Assembly (NCBI GenBank): GCA_934589835.1
Contig: CAKTOK010000008.1
Location: 1 to 55,799 of the forward strand
Reading direction: 5' to 3'
Origin: an uncultured Oscillospiraceae bacterium
GTDB taxonomy: Bacteria; Bacillota; Clostridia; Oscillospirales; Oscillospiraceae
DNA length: 55,799 nt
The notes beneath the pieces were generated by a model. The model was not told the DNA's origin, did no database searches, and saw only the letters and a program-made list of their open reading frames with translations. This document shows, in pieces, positions 8,601-18,407 of this stretch (its first letter is position 1; the number at the start of each line of letters is the position of its first letter). The position numbers and the translations under genes are program-made.

Positions 8601-9398
8601 ATGCTGTACCTGTCCGTCGGGCTGACCGTCTATTGCTGCGCCGTGGCGGCGCTGCTGGGCGCGTGCATGGGCAGCTTCCTCAACTGCATGGCGTGGCGGG
8701 TGGTGCATGGGGAGTCCGTGGTGCACGGGCGGTCCCACTGCGACGTGTGCGGCCATGTGCTGACGGCGGGGGATCTCATCCCTGTGGTGAGCTATGTCCT
8801 GCACAAGGGGCGCTGCCGCTGGTGCGGCGCGCGGCTGGACGCCCGCCATATGTGGGCCGAGATCGGCGCTGCCGCGGTGTATGTGGCGGTGCTGCTGCGG
8901 TATGATATTTCGCTCCAAATGCTTGAAGCGCTGCTGTTTGCCAGCGTTCTGCTGGCCTGCGCCTTCGCGGATCTGGAGGGGTATATCATTCCCGACCGGT
9001 TTTTGCTGGCCGGTGCGGTGATGCGCGTTCCCTTTTTCTTTTTGCTGCCCGATGGGAAGGGGCAGCTCCTTGACGCCCTGCTGGGCGGTGTGGCCGTGGG
9101 CGGCGGGCTGCTGCTGATCGTGCTGGGGTACGAGAGGCTGCGGCGGGTCGACGCCATGGGCGGCGGCGACATCAAGCTGCTGGCGCTGACCGGCCTGTAT
9201 CTGGGCTGGAAGGGCAATCTGCTGTGCCTGCTGCTGGCGTGCGTGCTGGGCATCGTGTTCGCGCTGGCCACCCAGAAGCGGCGGGCGGCGCAGGAGGACG
9301 GCAGGCTCATTCCGTGGGGGCCGTCCATCGCGGCGGCGGCCCTTGTGACGCTGCTGTGGGGCGACGGCGTGATCGCCGCCTATCTGAGTCTTTTCTGA
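8601..9398 (+). CDS. pilD: Prepilin leader peptidase / N-methyltransferase
   Basis: A 265-residue membrane aspartyl protease that cuts prepilin leaders and methylates the new N-terminus. The cytoplasmic zinc domain has two CxxC pairs (CDVCG and CRWCG). The peptidase aspartates sit in FADLEGYIIPD and in GGGDIKLLALTG, the GxGD-type motif. About eight hydrophobic segments are visible. It serves pilA and the four other class III leader proteins encoded downstream. The start follows GAAAGGAGAA. Confidence 0.95.
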   Translation: MLYLSVGLTVYCCAVAALLGACMGSFLNCMAWRVVHGESVVHGRSHCDVCGHVLTAGDLIPVVSYVLHKGRCRWCGARLDARHMWAEIGAAAVYVAVLLRYDISLQMLEALLFASVLLACAFADLEGYIIPDRFLLAGAVMRVPFFFLLPDGKGQLLDALLGGVAVGGGLLLIVLGYERLRRVDAMGGGDIKLLALTGLYLGWKGNLLCLLLACVLGIVFALATQKRRAAQEDGRLIPWGPSIAAAALVTLLWGDGVIAAYLSLF

Positions 9399-9415
9399 AA
9401 GCGAGGTATCCGCCT

Positions 9416-10417
9416 ATGGCCGGAAATATCGTCTCCTTTGATATCGGCTCCGCGCAGGTCAAGCTGGTATGGCTGGCAGGCGGCGCGTGCAGAGCCGCGG
9501 CGGCCGCCCCCGTCCCCGATGGACTGGTGCGGGGCGGGACCATCGTCTCCATGGACGCCATGGCCGACTTTCTCCACCAGATGGCCCGGGAGCACGGGCT
9601 GCCCCGCAGCGCGGCGGCGGCCGTGGTGCTGCCGCCGCCGCTGGTGTTCACCCGCATCACCGAGCTGCCGCCCATGACGGAGGGGCAGCTGACGTACAAC
9701 CTGCCCTTTGAGTTCAAGGACTATCTGACGCAGGAGAAAAACCGCTACTACTTCGACTACGCCGTGCAGGAGCTGGTGCGGGATGAGGACGGCGGTGTAA
9801 AGCGGATGAAGCTGTTCGCCTGCGCCGCGCTGAAGGACACCATTGAATCCTATCGCAATATGTTCACCCGCGCGGGCTTCCGGATGAAGCTGGCGCTGCC
9901 GGAGGAGGCGGCCTACGCCGCGGTGCTGACGGACTATGTGGCCCGCAGGCAGCCGGAGAGCGGCGACTACTGTCTGGTGGACGTGGGCCACACAGGCATC
10001 CGTATGTACATCCTGCGGGACGGGCAGTTCGTCACCCGCCGCGTCATCGATCTGGGAATGCGGGACCTGATCCGCTCCATCTCCCAGCGGCAGGGCGTGG
10101 ACGAGCACATCGCGCTGGCCCACATGCTGTCTGACTACGAGGGAGCCATGTCCGAGCCGGAGAGTCTGGACCTGTATCACCGGATGGCCGCCGAGATCAC
10201 CAAGGCCGTCAATTTCTATAACTACAACAACCGTCAGCAGGCGCTGCGCCGCGTGTATCTCTGCGGCGGCGGCGCGGCGGTGGCACACATCCGCGACGCC
10301 ATCCGGCAGGTCGCCGAGCTGGAGGTCTCTCCGGCGGCGGAGCTGCTGCCCCCGCTGGAGGGGGCGGAGGCCCCGTGGCGCCTTGTCCGCGCTTTGGGCG
10401 GCGCTTTGCAGGAATAA
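9416..10417 (+). CDS. pilM: Pilus assembly protein PilM (actin-like ATPase fold)
   Basis: A 333-residue cytoplasmic protein of the PilM family, which binds the N-terminus of PilN and organises the alignment subcomplex. It starts AGNIVSFDIGSAQVKLVWL, the phosphate-1 region of an actin-like fold, and has the second phosphate loop DYCLVDVGHTGIRMYI and the adenosine motif VYLCGGGAAVAH. ATG 9416 is chosen because this motif must lie at the N-terminus; the frame is open far upstream but that part is pilD read in another frame. Confidence 0.88.
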   Translation: MAGNIVSFDIGSAQVKLVWLAGGACRAAAAAPVPDGLVRGGTIVSMDAMADFLHQMAREHGLPRSAAAAVVLPPPLVFTRITELPPMTEGQLTYNLPFEFKDYLTQEKNRYYFDYAVQELVRDEDGGVKRMKLFACAALKDTIESYRNMFTRAGFRMKLALPEEAAYAAVLTDYVARRQPESGDYCLVDVGHTGIRMYILRDGQFVTRRVIDLGMRDLIRSISQRQGVDEHIALAHMLSDYEGAMSEPESLDLYHRMAAEITKAVNFYNYNNRQQALRRVYLCGGGAAVAHIRDAIRQVAELEVSPAAELLPPLEGAEAPWRLVRALGGALQE

Positions 10418-10429
10418 GGAGGCTTTGCT

Positions 10430-11044
10430 ATGAAAATCGACAGGAGCGGCAAGAGCCTTTCCGCCAGAGCGCCGAAATATCCCAGCAAGCGCACGGTGAA
10501 TCTGGCCCAGCATGAGTCCCATTCCCGCCGGACGCTGACGCTGTCGCTGGGACTGGCGCTGATCGTGCTGCTGTCCTTCTGCGTGGCCAATTTCGGCGTG
10601 CTGCGGCAGCTGGACCGGCAGCGGGACGCCGAGCAGGCGTACAGCGCCGTACATAGTCAATACACCCAGATGCAGCAGGCGCTGGCCGGCTACGACGATG
10701 TGGAATTGCAGTACCGCACCTATTCCCGCACATGGATGCAGGCGGAGGAGTCCCCCTTCTATGTGCCGGTGGACCGGCTGGAGGTGCTGGATCTTTTGCA
10801 GACGTATCTGATGCCCTACGGCACGGTGAACCGCGTGCTGGTGCAGGAGGACGTGGCCATCGTCACCATGTCCGGCATGGATCTGGAGCAGATCTCCGCC
10901 ATGTTCCAGCGGCTGCAGCTTCAGCCCATCGTCAAGAGCGCCACGCTGACGCTGGCCGCCACGCCCCGCACCGACCGCAGCGAAAAGCTGGACTTCTCCA
11001 TTACCATCACGCTCCAGCCCGCTGACAAGGAGGCTGCCGCATGA
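10430..11044 (+). CDS. pilN: Pilus alignment protein PilN-like
   Basis: A 204-residue bitopic protein: a basic cytoplasmic tail (1-32), one transmembrane helix (about 35-55), a coiled-coil-like segment rich in Gln/Arg/Glu (about 57-85) and a ferredoxin-like extracytoplasmic domain. It lies between pilM and pilO in the usual order and overlaps pilO by four bases (ATGA). The assignment rests mainly on topology and gene order, since PilN sequences diverge strongly. Confidence 0.75.
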   Translation: MKIDRSGKSLSARAPKYPSKRTVNLAQHESHSRRTLTLSLGLALIVLLSFCVANFGVLRQLDRQRDAEQAYSAVHSQYTQMQQALAGYDDVELQYRTYSRTWMQAEESPFYVPVDRLEVLDLLQTYLMPYGTVNRVLVQEDVAIVTMSGMDLEQISAMFQRLQLQPIVKSATLTLAATPRTDRSEKLDFSITITLQPADKEAAA

Positions 11045-11592
11045 AACACGTTTTTACCACGCGGGAAAAGGTGCTGCTGGTGATCCTGGCGGTGCTGCTG
11101 ATCGCCGTGGGCTACTGGAAGCTCATCCTGACCCCCATCAACGACTCCATCGCCCAGCTCCAGTCCCAGACCAGCTCCGAGCAGGACGCCATGCTGCAAA
11201 GCACCGCGCAGCTGGCCCGCCTGCAGCAGATGAAGCGGGAGCTGGAGACGCTGCTGGCCGACCCTGACGCCAAGCCGCTGCCCGCCTACGACAACGCGGA
11301 GCAGCTGCTGGTGGAGCTGAATACCATTCTCTCCGGCGCCGTGGAGTATACGCTGAATTTTGCCTCCACCTACCCGCTGGAGGAGGGCAGCAGCATCGTC
11401 TGCCGCCCCATCTCACTGGTGTTCACCGCGTCCACCTATGAGGGTGCGCGCGCCGTGCTGGACGCGCTGCACGGCAGCGACTACGTCAATCAGATCTCCG
11501 ACCTGACCATGGATCTGGACGCCCGCAGCGGTATCCAGACCACCCTTACCATCACCTATTTCGAGCTGCAGGGCTCCGGCAGCGCGTCCTGA
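11041..11592 (+). CDS. pilO: Pilus alignment protein PilO-like
   Basis: A 183-residue bitopic protein with a short cytoplasmic end (MKHVFTTREK), one transmembrane helix (about 11-30), a heptad-like Gln/Leu-rich helix (about 35-75) and a small alpha/beta domain. The layout fits PilO, which pairs with PilN. No PilP or PilQ follows, as expected in a cell without an outer membrane. It is translationally coupled to pilN. Confidence 0.72.
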   Translation: MKHVFTTREKVLLVILAVLLIAVGYWKLILTPINDSIAQLQSQTSSEQDAMLQSTAQLARLQQMKRELETLLADPDAKPLPAYDNAEQLLVELNTILSGAVEYTLNFASTYPLEEGSSIVCRPISLVFTASTYEGARAVLDALHGSDYVNQISDLTMDLDARSGIQTTLTITYFELQGSGSAS

Positions 11593-11641
11593 CCCGCGCC
11601 GCCGGAGGCTCCTGTTCAGCTCCTGCGTTCAGGAGCAGAGC

Positions 11642-14600
11642 ATGACTCGTATCACACACCCCAAAACCACATATCCGCGGAAAAGAACGGCAAATTCCGG
11701 CTTTACCATGGTCGAGCTGCTGGCGGTGGTCGCCATCCTCGCCCTGCTGAGCCTTATTGCCGTTTTTTCATTGACCAGACTGCGCCTCGACCTGCGCCAG
11801 CGGGAGCTGGACAGCAAGGCGGAGCTGATCTATGTGGCCGCCCAGAACCAGATGGCGGAGCTGAAGGCTGCCGGCTGGGAGGGCCGCTACCAGAAGGGCT
11901 CCGAGGGCGTGACCGCTATGGATTTCCCGCCCTCCGACGCGGACGAGGACTCCCAGAGCACCCAGTTCTGCTATGTGCTGGCCAATACCGGCGCGGAGAA
12001 GGAGACGACGGCGGCGCTGGCCGTGCTGCCTGCCTCCGCCGTGGACGCGGAGCTGTGGAGCGGCTGCTGGTGCATCGAGTACGCCCCTGACAGCGGCAGC
12101 GTCTACGCGGTGTTTTACAGCCCCGATACGCTGCCGGACGCCGCCTCCTTCGACGATTACCGCAGCTTCCAGTACCGCCGCCGCATGGGCGCGAGGGTGG
12201 GCTACTACGGCGGCGACATCGCCCAGACCATGCAGACCGGTACCCTGCAGCCCTCGCTCACCATCGAGAACGCGGAGAAGCTCATCGCCACGTTCTACTG
12301 CAACCGGCCCACCGAGCAGCCCATCACCCTGACCATCCAGCTGTCCGACGGGAGCCGTACCTATACCCGCACGGTGCCCCAGGCCCAGCTGAACCAGCTG
12401 GGCAGCCGCCTGTACCGCTATACCTGGGTGCTGGACGATCTGACCCGCGAGAGCACGCGGTTCTATGCCCAGACCGAGGGCAAACTCACCTGCGGCACGG
12501 CGCTGACCGTCACCCTCACCGCCAGCAGCGACGACCCGCTGGTGGACCAGGTATCCGTGTCCGCCGTGACCAACAGCCTGTTCGATGACCGCAGCGGCTA
12601 CGGCGTGGGCCGTGAAACGGCGCTGCTGGCCTATGGGCGGCATCTGGCCAATCTGGACGCCTCGTCCCATGTGACGGACGCCGTTACCGCCGCCATGCAG
12701 ATCAGCGATATCTCCTTTCTGGACGATACCGCCAACGAAAAGGACTGGTACTCCTACTACGGGCCGTCCTTCACTCCTATTACCAACAGCGCTCTGCGGC
12801 GCTATACCGGTCTGTCCCGGACGCAGGAGGGCGCCCCTGTGCGCTCCGCTATCTACGGGCTGAACGTCGCCTCATCGGCGGCAGTGCCCGATGTGGGGCT
12901 GTTCGCCACCTTTACCGGCAGCATCGACAACACGACCCTCACCGGGGTGCAGGCCAGCAGCACCGGCGGCTATGCCGGCGCGCTCATCGGCCGCACCGGC
13001 GGCGCGGTGACGCTGGAGAGCTGCGCGGTGTACCTCAACGCCCGGCGCGGCGACCTGAACGGTCTTTCCGCAGCCTCCCCCGCCGACGTGCCCGCCCGCA
13101 TCCGCGGCGCACGGGCCGGCGGGCTGGTGGGCGGCGCCGGCGGCGCGCTCACCGTCCGCAGCAGCTTCGCAGCCACCACCGTCGGCGGCACCTCCGCCGC
13201 AGGCGGGCTGGTGGGCTATGCCGGAGGGCAGGTGTCCCTGTCCCGCTCCTATGCCGACTGCTACCTGACGGCTCCCGCCACCGGCGGGCTGGTGGGCAGC
13301 GCCGCGGCGGGAGCCGACGCCACGCTGGTCAGCTGCTACGCCGCGGGCTATCAGACCGCCGCCGGGCAGGCTGCCGGTCTGGTGAACGGCACGCTGTCAC
13401 GCGCCGCGTCCTGTTACAGCGCGTGCAGCTTCTACGGCACAGGCACGGTATATCTCACCGCCGTGGCGGCGCAGCACGCGGCCGCCTCCGTGGAAAACGT
13501 CTTCTATCTCCGGAGCGACCTGTCCGGCTCCTACCGTCAGCTGGACGGCACGGAGGGCAGGACCTACGAGGAGATGGGCGATGATGCTTTCCTGCGTGCC
13601 ATGAATACGCTGTCCTCCGGTGCGTTCACCGCACCCTCCGGCAGCGACAGCCACCCCTACAACCTGCTGAATCAGGGTCTGAGCACCTACTCCTATCCCC
13701 GTCTGACGGCGCTGGAGCATTACGGCGACTGGCAGGCGGAGTTCGAGTCCGATGCGCTGGTGTACTACGAGGCTTACCGCGACGGCACCTACGGCTTCTT
13801 CGGCGGCAACGCAGACAGTCTTCGCAAGGACGGCGTCATCGTAGGCGACGGCTATGCCGTGGCGCTGTCCCAGCCGCCTGCGGCGGACTGGAGCCTGTCC
13901 GTCTCCTGCGGCGGTGAAACGCTCACGCTGGATGCCGGCAGCACCCGCTATCGCGCCGTGGCCAACGGAGAGGCGTACTATCTGTTCCCCGTGTCCTTCT
14001 CGCTGAACGCCACTGCGCCCGCCGGTACGGAGGCTGCCTTCCGGCAGGCCATCGCCGTGGGCGGCCGGACCTATTCCTTCAACCCCTTCTTTGCCAAGAC
14101 CGTCGCCGCCGGTGACGGCACGCCGGACACGATCTGCCTGCGGACGGCGCGGCATCTCTACGCCATGAGCCGGTACTACGGCAGCTATGCCGCCGCTACC
14201 GCCGACAGCACGTTCCTGCAGGAGCGGGACATTGATTACGTCACCTACGACTGGACCGGCTACACCCCCTACGCCGCCGTCAAGCAGCAGACGCCCATTG
14301 ACGGCGCCGGCGGCTTCCTGGCGGCGTATGACGGCGGCAGGCATACCGTCAGCGGCGTTTCCATCGTCTCCGGCACCGGCAGCAGCGTGGGGCTGTTTGC
14401 CACCGTGGCCCGCAGCGGTCAGGTGCGCGATCTCACCGTGCTGGGGCAGTATCAGGAGGCGGTGCGCCTGACCAGACGGCTGGACGGCAGCGCCGTTCAG
14501 GTCTATGCCGGTGTGCTGGCTGGGCGGAACTATGGCATTATCGCCAACTGCGCCGCCTCCGGCTACGGCTTCAAGGGCGTCTCCGACGGCCATGATTACG

Positions 14601-17600
14601 GGCTGGTGGCCTATAATTACAGCACGCTCTATGTCGGCGGGCTGGTGGGCGGCAGCTTTGCCAGCGGCAGCTCCCGCAACGGCACGCTGGGCATTTTCTC
14701 CAGTGAATCCAACTGCCCCGACGTCACCGTTTCCGCCTACAACGCCTCGGTCTATGCCGGCGGTCTGGCCGGTACCAACAGCGGCGGCACCATCCAGTCC
14801 TCCTACGCCGTGGGCTCGCTGTACGCCAAGGATGTCAGCAACAGCACCGTGCTGCTGGGCGGCCTTACCGGCGACAACAGCGGCGGCGTCCTGCGCTACT
14901 GTTACAGCGCTGCGGCTCTGACCGCCGCCGGTGAGGCGCAGGTCTACGGCCTGACCCGTCTGGGCGGCAGCAGCATGGAATGCTACTACCTCAACGGCGG
15001 CACGTATTCCTATCGGGATAAGCTTTATGCCTACAATACCGCCGCCAGCAGCTTCAGCGCCAACGCAGCGGGGCGGCCCATTACCGGCGCGGAGCTGGAA
15101 AAGCTGCGGCTGTCCGGCTTCTCGCAGGCCGCCGTCACCCGCTATGACGGTGTGGACAGCTACCCGTACCCCGCCGTGGTACGGGGCGAGGGCAGTCTCG
15201 TAACTCACTACGGCCACTGGCCCACGCTGGAGCACATCGGCACGCTGGGCGTGTTCTACTGGGAGTACGAATCCGGCGGCAGCACCGGCTACCACCTGAG
15301 CTATGTGGGCACCGACAACGGCAGCCCCATCTCCGGCAGCTCTCTGTGTACCCAGCACAACGACGGCGGCGCCGTGACCCGCTATGGCTACGGCTACTTC
15401 TACAAGAACGATACCGTCACCTCCGCCGCGGATATCGCGTGGACCCACGACAACTGCAAGACCGGCTCCCGCCGCGGTGAGGTGGAGCAGGCGCTGGCGG
15501 CCCAGATGAAGGGCTACTCCTTCGTGGCCTATGAGACCGGCTGGGCGGGCACAACGGAGGACGCCATGTTCCTGACCAACGCCAACGTCAACAGCCAGTG
15601 GACGTTGGTTTACGACGGCAACACCTATACCTATTCCGTCTGCCCGTTCTTTGCCGACGCCATCACGCTGGTCAGCGTCAGCATCGGCGCGAGCACCATC
15701 CCCTCCGGCAGCGCCGTACCCGGCGCGGCGGAGGACAGCGCCTATCAGATCCGCTCCGTGGCGCAGCTCCAGAACATCAACTGGAACTATGAGACGCGCA
15801 GCGCTGCCACGTCCATCACCGCCGACGTGCAGACGGTCCCCAGCGGCACAGCATGGAGCAGCTATCCCTATCTGGTCCGATACCGGCCCACGAATACCGC
15901 CAACACCACCAACAGCGGCTGGAGCGAGTGGCGCGACGCGCAGGTGACGCTGATCTCCGCCAGCGGCGAGGATCTGTGCTGGCGGCAGACCCACGATGTG
16001 GACGCCTACGCCGAGGCAGGCAATACCGTAAAGGCTTTCACCCCCATCGGCAGCTTCCACGACCTGATGGAGCTTGGCTCCGACAAATCCAAGCCCTTTA
16101 CGGCCTTCTTTGCGGGGCGCTATGACGGGCAGGCCTATACCATCCGGAACATCGAGATCCACAGCGCGTCCCAGTGCGTGGGGCTGTTCGGCATCACCGC
16201 CGGCGCTCAGCTGAAGGACATTATCATGTATTCCGACAAGAACAGCGTCATCGAGGGGAAGGCCGACGGCAAGAACTGGTACGCGCTGGGCGGTTTGGCG
16301 GGGTTTGCCGGAAGCCGCGATAAGAGCACCAGTGCCTTCACCAACTGCTCCGTCTCCGGCTACACCATTCAGGACAACCGCGAGAGCTATCCGGGCTGGG
16401 GCGGCGGCTGTGTGGGCGGTCTGGTGGGCGCCACCAACATGAACATCACCGGCTGCACCGCCGCGGCGGACATCATCCTGAACGTCGCCTACGACCACAC
16501 CTATACCAACCTCCGCGTCGGCGGTATCGCCGGTGTGTGCCGCGCCACGCTGGACAAGTGCTACGCCGGCGGATCCATCACCAGCACCTCCACCGCGCCC
16601 CACACCTCCAGTCCCGACAAGGGCACCAACATCTGGGCCGGCGGGCTGGTGGGCGGCATCATGCTGCGCTATCAGGGCGGCTTCTCCACGCTGGTGGGCG
16701 CGGCCAGCAACGAGCTGCTGGTGCAGAACAGCTACAGCTTCGTGAGGATGCCCGCCAGCGGCTCCAAGCTCATCCGCACCTCCCACGCCATCGCCTCCAA
16801 CGGCGAGATGCAGGCCTCCGCCTTCGGCACCGTGACCAACCCCAACGCGGTCATCAAGAACTGCTATGCGCTGGCCGATACCGTGGGCAATACCGACGAC
16901 TATCAGAACAACCGCGATCGCACCGGCTGGACGGGCGGCGTGGATCTCAACGCCATGACCGGCGCCGGTAAGGCCTCCCGCCCCAGCACCCTCTATAACA
17001 ACGGGCGCTCTCCCTACATCTCCTACGCGCAGATGCAGACAGACCTGCGGGATTGGCTGAACAGCGGCATCGCCGACGCGCCGTACTTCGATGCGGTGAC
17101 GGTGGAGGAGAACGGCGCCCGCATCGACGGCAAGTACAGCTTCCCCGGGGCGGACGCCCAGCGGCTGAACGGGCTGAACTACCCGTTCCCCACCATCCTG
17201 ACCCAGCAGGACGCCTATGACCGCACGGTCTGCGTCCACTACGGCGCGTGGCCCATGTACGGTCTGTACTGGGAGAGCGCCAGCACCGTGCTGGATCTCT
17301 TTGCCGACCGCGGCGGCAGCGGCAGCCTGCCCTCCCTGACGGTGGCTCTCTATCCGGAGAGCAGCGCCATCAGCACCGGCTCCATGCCGGACATCACCTT
17401 CTGGAACGAGGACGGCAGCGAGGCGGACGGCTCCCTGATCGGCGCTGCCTCCGTGGTGCGCTACGACGCCGCGCAGGGCTGCTGGCTGGTGACGTTCACC
17501 GCCTCCGGCACAGGGAACGAGGGCGTGGTCATTGCCCGCGCCGCCATCAGCGGCTTTACCGCGCAGCTCACCATCCGCGTGGGCGCGGTGCTGGAGCTGT

Positions 17601-18388
17601 CCAATGACAAGCCCAACGGCCTTACCGTGTACTACGGCGGTCCGGCGGAGACGGTGACGCTGTCTCTGCGGGACAGCAGGGGCGTACCCGTCACGGCCGA
17701 CGCCGCGCAGGGCCAGCTGATCACGTGGGCCGTCTCCGCGGAGCAGCTGGCTGACGGCACGGCCATCGTGGAGTGCAGCAAGGACGACATTCAGTCTGTT
17801 GCCGGCAAGGCGGGCGCCTTTACCTTGCCGGTGAAGGCCTTCGCCGCAGGCGACTCCTCCATCACCGTGACGTGTACCTACATCTATCTGGAAAACGGCG
17901 CACAGAAGAGCATCGCCGCCTCCACGCTTCTGAGCGCCCGCTCCGTCCGCGATGCGGTGGGGCTGGTGTACGACGTGCAGGAGGACACGGCGCTGCATAC
18001 CGCCGTTACCGGCGTATACCTGCCCTACACGGGCGCGCCGGAGAGCACGGACGGCAGCGGCGTCACCGCGCCGGCGTTCGACCGGCAGGCCGGCGGGCTG
18101 TACCTGTTTGCCGGCAAGGGCTACACCGAGCTCAGCGACTTCTACGTGGACTTCTCCGGCCTGACGGCCACGGACAGCGCGGGCGATCCGGCGGATGACT
18201 GGACCATCCGCGTCGGCGACGTGACGGAGGCGGACGACTGCCGCTTCCGGCGGCTGACCGTAGAGATGGGTGAGCCGCGGCGGCTGACCCTCCGCGGCAC
18301 AGTGCTCCTGACGCGGGACGGCGCCACCTACCGGCTGCCGCTGACAGACTACGGCTGCGGCACAGACCCCGAGACACCCACGACATGA
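11642..18388 (+). CDS. Giant type IV pilin-like surface protein with GLUG-type repeats (2248 aa)
   Basis: A 2248-residue protein that begins as a prepilin: a 20-residue basic leader ending in G20, then FTMVELLAVVAILALLSLIA with Glu at +5. The rest is far larger than any ordinary pilin. GLUG-like beta-repeats (AGGLVGG, AGGLVGYAGG, VGGLVGGS, AGGLAGTNSGG and similar) cluster in at least three blocks, about residues 440-600, 925-1100 and 1505-1755, consistent with beta-solenoid segments. About residues 1885-2180 look like Ig/Big-type beta-domains. There is no LPXTG and no C-terminal anchor. Its place among the minor pilins and after pilO suggests a PilD-processed tip or fibre adhesin. Codon use matches the operon, and the frame is intact. 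Confidence 0.85.
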   Translation: MTRITHPKTTYPRKRTANSGFTMVELLAVVAILALLSLIAVFSLTRLRLDLRQRELDSKAELIYVAAQNQMAELKAAGWEGRYQKGSEGVTAMDFPPSDADEDSQSTQFCYVLANTGAEKETTAALAVLPASAVDAELWSGCWCIEYAPDSGSVYAVFYSPDTLPDAASFDDYRSFQYRRRMGARVGYYGGDIAQTMQTGTLQPSLTIENAEKLIATFYCNRPTEQPITLTIQLSDGSRTYTRTVPQAQLNQLGSRLYRYTWVLDDLTRESTRFYAQTEGKLTCGTALTVTLTASSDDPLVDQVSVSAVTNSLFDDRSGYGVGRETALLAYGRHLANLDASSHVTDAVTAAMQISDISFLDDTANEKDWYSYYGPSFTPITNSALRRYTGLSRTQEGAPVRSAIYGLNVASSAAVPDVGLFATFTGSIDNTTLTGVQASSTGGYAGALIGRTGGAVTLESCAVYLNARRGDLNGLSAASPADVPARIRGARAGGLVGGAGGALTVRSSFAATTVGGTSAAGGLVGYAGGQVSLSRSYADCYLTAPATGGLVGSAAAGADATLVSCYAAGYQTAAGQAAGLVNGTLSRAASCYSACSFYGTGTVYLTAVAAQHAAASVENVFYLRSDLSGSYRQLDGTEGRTYEEMGDDAFLRAMNTLSSGAFTAPSGSDSHPYNLLNQGLSTYSYPRLTALEHYGDWQAEFESDALVYYEAYRDGTYGFFGGNADSLRKDGVIVGDGYAVALSQPPAADWSLSVSCGGETLTLDAGSTRYRAVANGEAYYLFPVSFSLNATAPAGTEAAFRQAIAVGGRTYSFNPFFAKTVAAGDGTPDTICLRTARHLYAMSRYYGSYAAATADSTFLQERDIDYVTYDWTGYTPYAAVKQQTPIDGAGGFLAAYDGGRHTVSGVSIVSGTGSSVGLFATVARSGQVRDLTVLGQYQEAVRLTRRLDGSAVQVYAGVLAGRNYGIIANCAASGYGFKGVSDGHDYGLVAYNYSTLYVGGLVGGSFASGSSRNGTLGIFSSESNCPDVTVSAYNASVYAGGLAGTNSGGTIQSSYAVGSLYAKDVSNSTVLLGGLTGDNSGGVLRYCYSAAALTAAGEAQVYGLTRLGGSSMECYYLNGGTYSYRDKLYAYNTAASSFSANAAGRPITGAELEKLRLSGFSQAAVTRYDGVDSYPYPAVVRGEGSLVTHYGHWPTLEHIGTLGVFYWEYESGGSTGYHLSYVGTDNGSPISGSSLCTQHNDGGAVTRYGYGYFYKNDTVTSAADIAWTHDNCKTGSRRGEVEQALAAQMKGYSFVAYETGWAGTTEDAMFLTNANVNSQWTLVYDGNTYTYSVCPFFADAITLVSVSIGASTIPSGSAVPGAAEDSAYQIRSVAQLQNINWNYETRSAATSITADVQTVPSGTAWSSYPYLVRYRPTNTANTTNSGWSEWRDAQVTLISASGEDLCWRQTHDVDAYAEAGNTVKAFTPIGSFHDLMELGSDKSKPFTAFFAGRYDGQAYTIRNIEIHSASQCVGLFGITAGAQLKDIIMYSDKNSVIEGKADGKNWYALGGLAGFAGSRDKSTSAFTNCSVSGYTIQDNRESYPGWGGGCVGGLVGATNMNITGCTAAADIILNVAYDHTYTNLRVGGIAGVCRATLDKCYAGGSITSTSTAPHTSSPDKGTNIWAGGLVGGIMLRYQGGFSTLVGAASNELLVQNSYSFVRMPASGSKLIRTSHAIASNGEMQASAFGTVTNPNAVIKNCYALADTVGNTDDYQNNRDRTGWTGGVDLNAMTGAGKASRPSTLYNNGRSPYISYAQMQTDLRDWLNSGIADAPYFDAVTVEENGARIDGKYSFPGADAQRLNGLNYPFPTILTQQDAYDRTVCVHYGAWPMYGLYWESASTVLDLFADRGGSGSLPSLTVALYPESSAISTGSMPDITFWNEDGSEADGSLIGAASVVRYDAAQGCWLVTFTASGTGNEGVVIARAAISGFTAQLTIRVGAVLELSNDKPNGLTVYYGGPAETVTLSLRDSRGVPVTADAAQGQLITWAVSAEQLADGTAIVECSKDDIQSVAGKAGAFTLPVKAFAAGDSSITVTCTYIYLENGAQKSIAASTLLSARSVRDAVGLVYDVQEDTALHTAVTGVYLPYTGAPESTDGSGVTAPAFDRQAGGLYLFAGKGYTELSDFYVDFSGLTATDSAGDPADDWTIRVGDVTEADDCRFRRLTVEMGEPRRLTLRGTVLLTRDGATYRLPLTDYGCGTDPETPTT

Positions 18389-18407
18389 TGAAAGGCAGGT
18401 GACCTCC

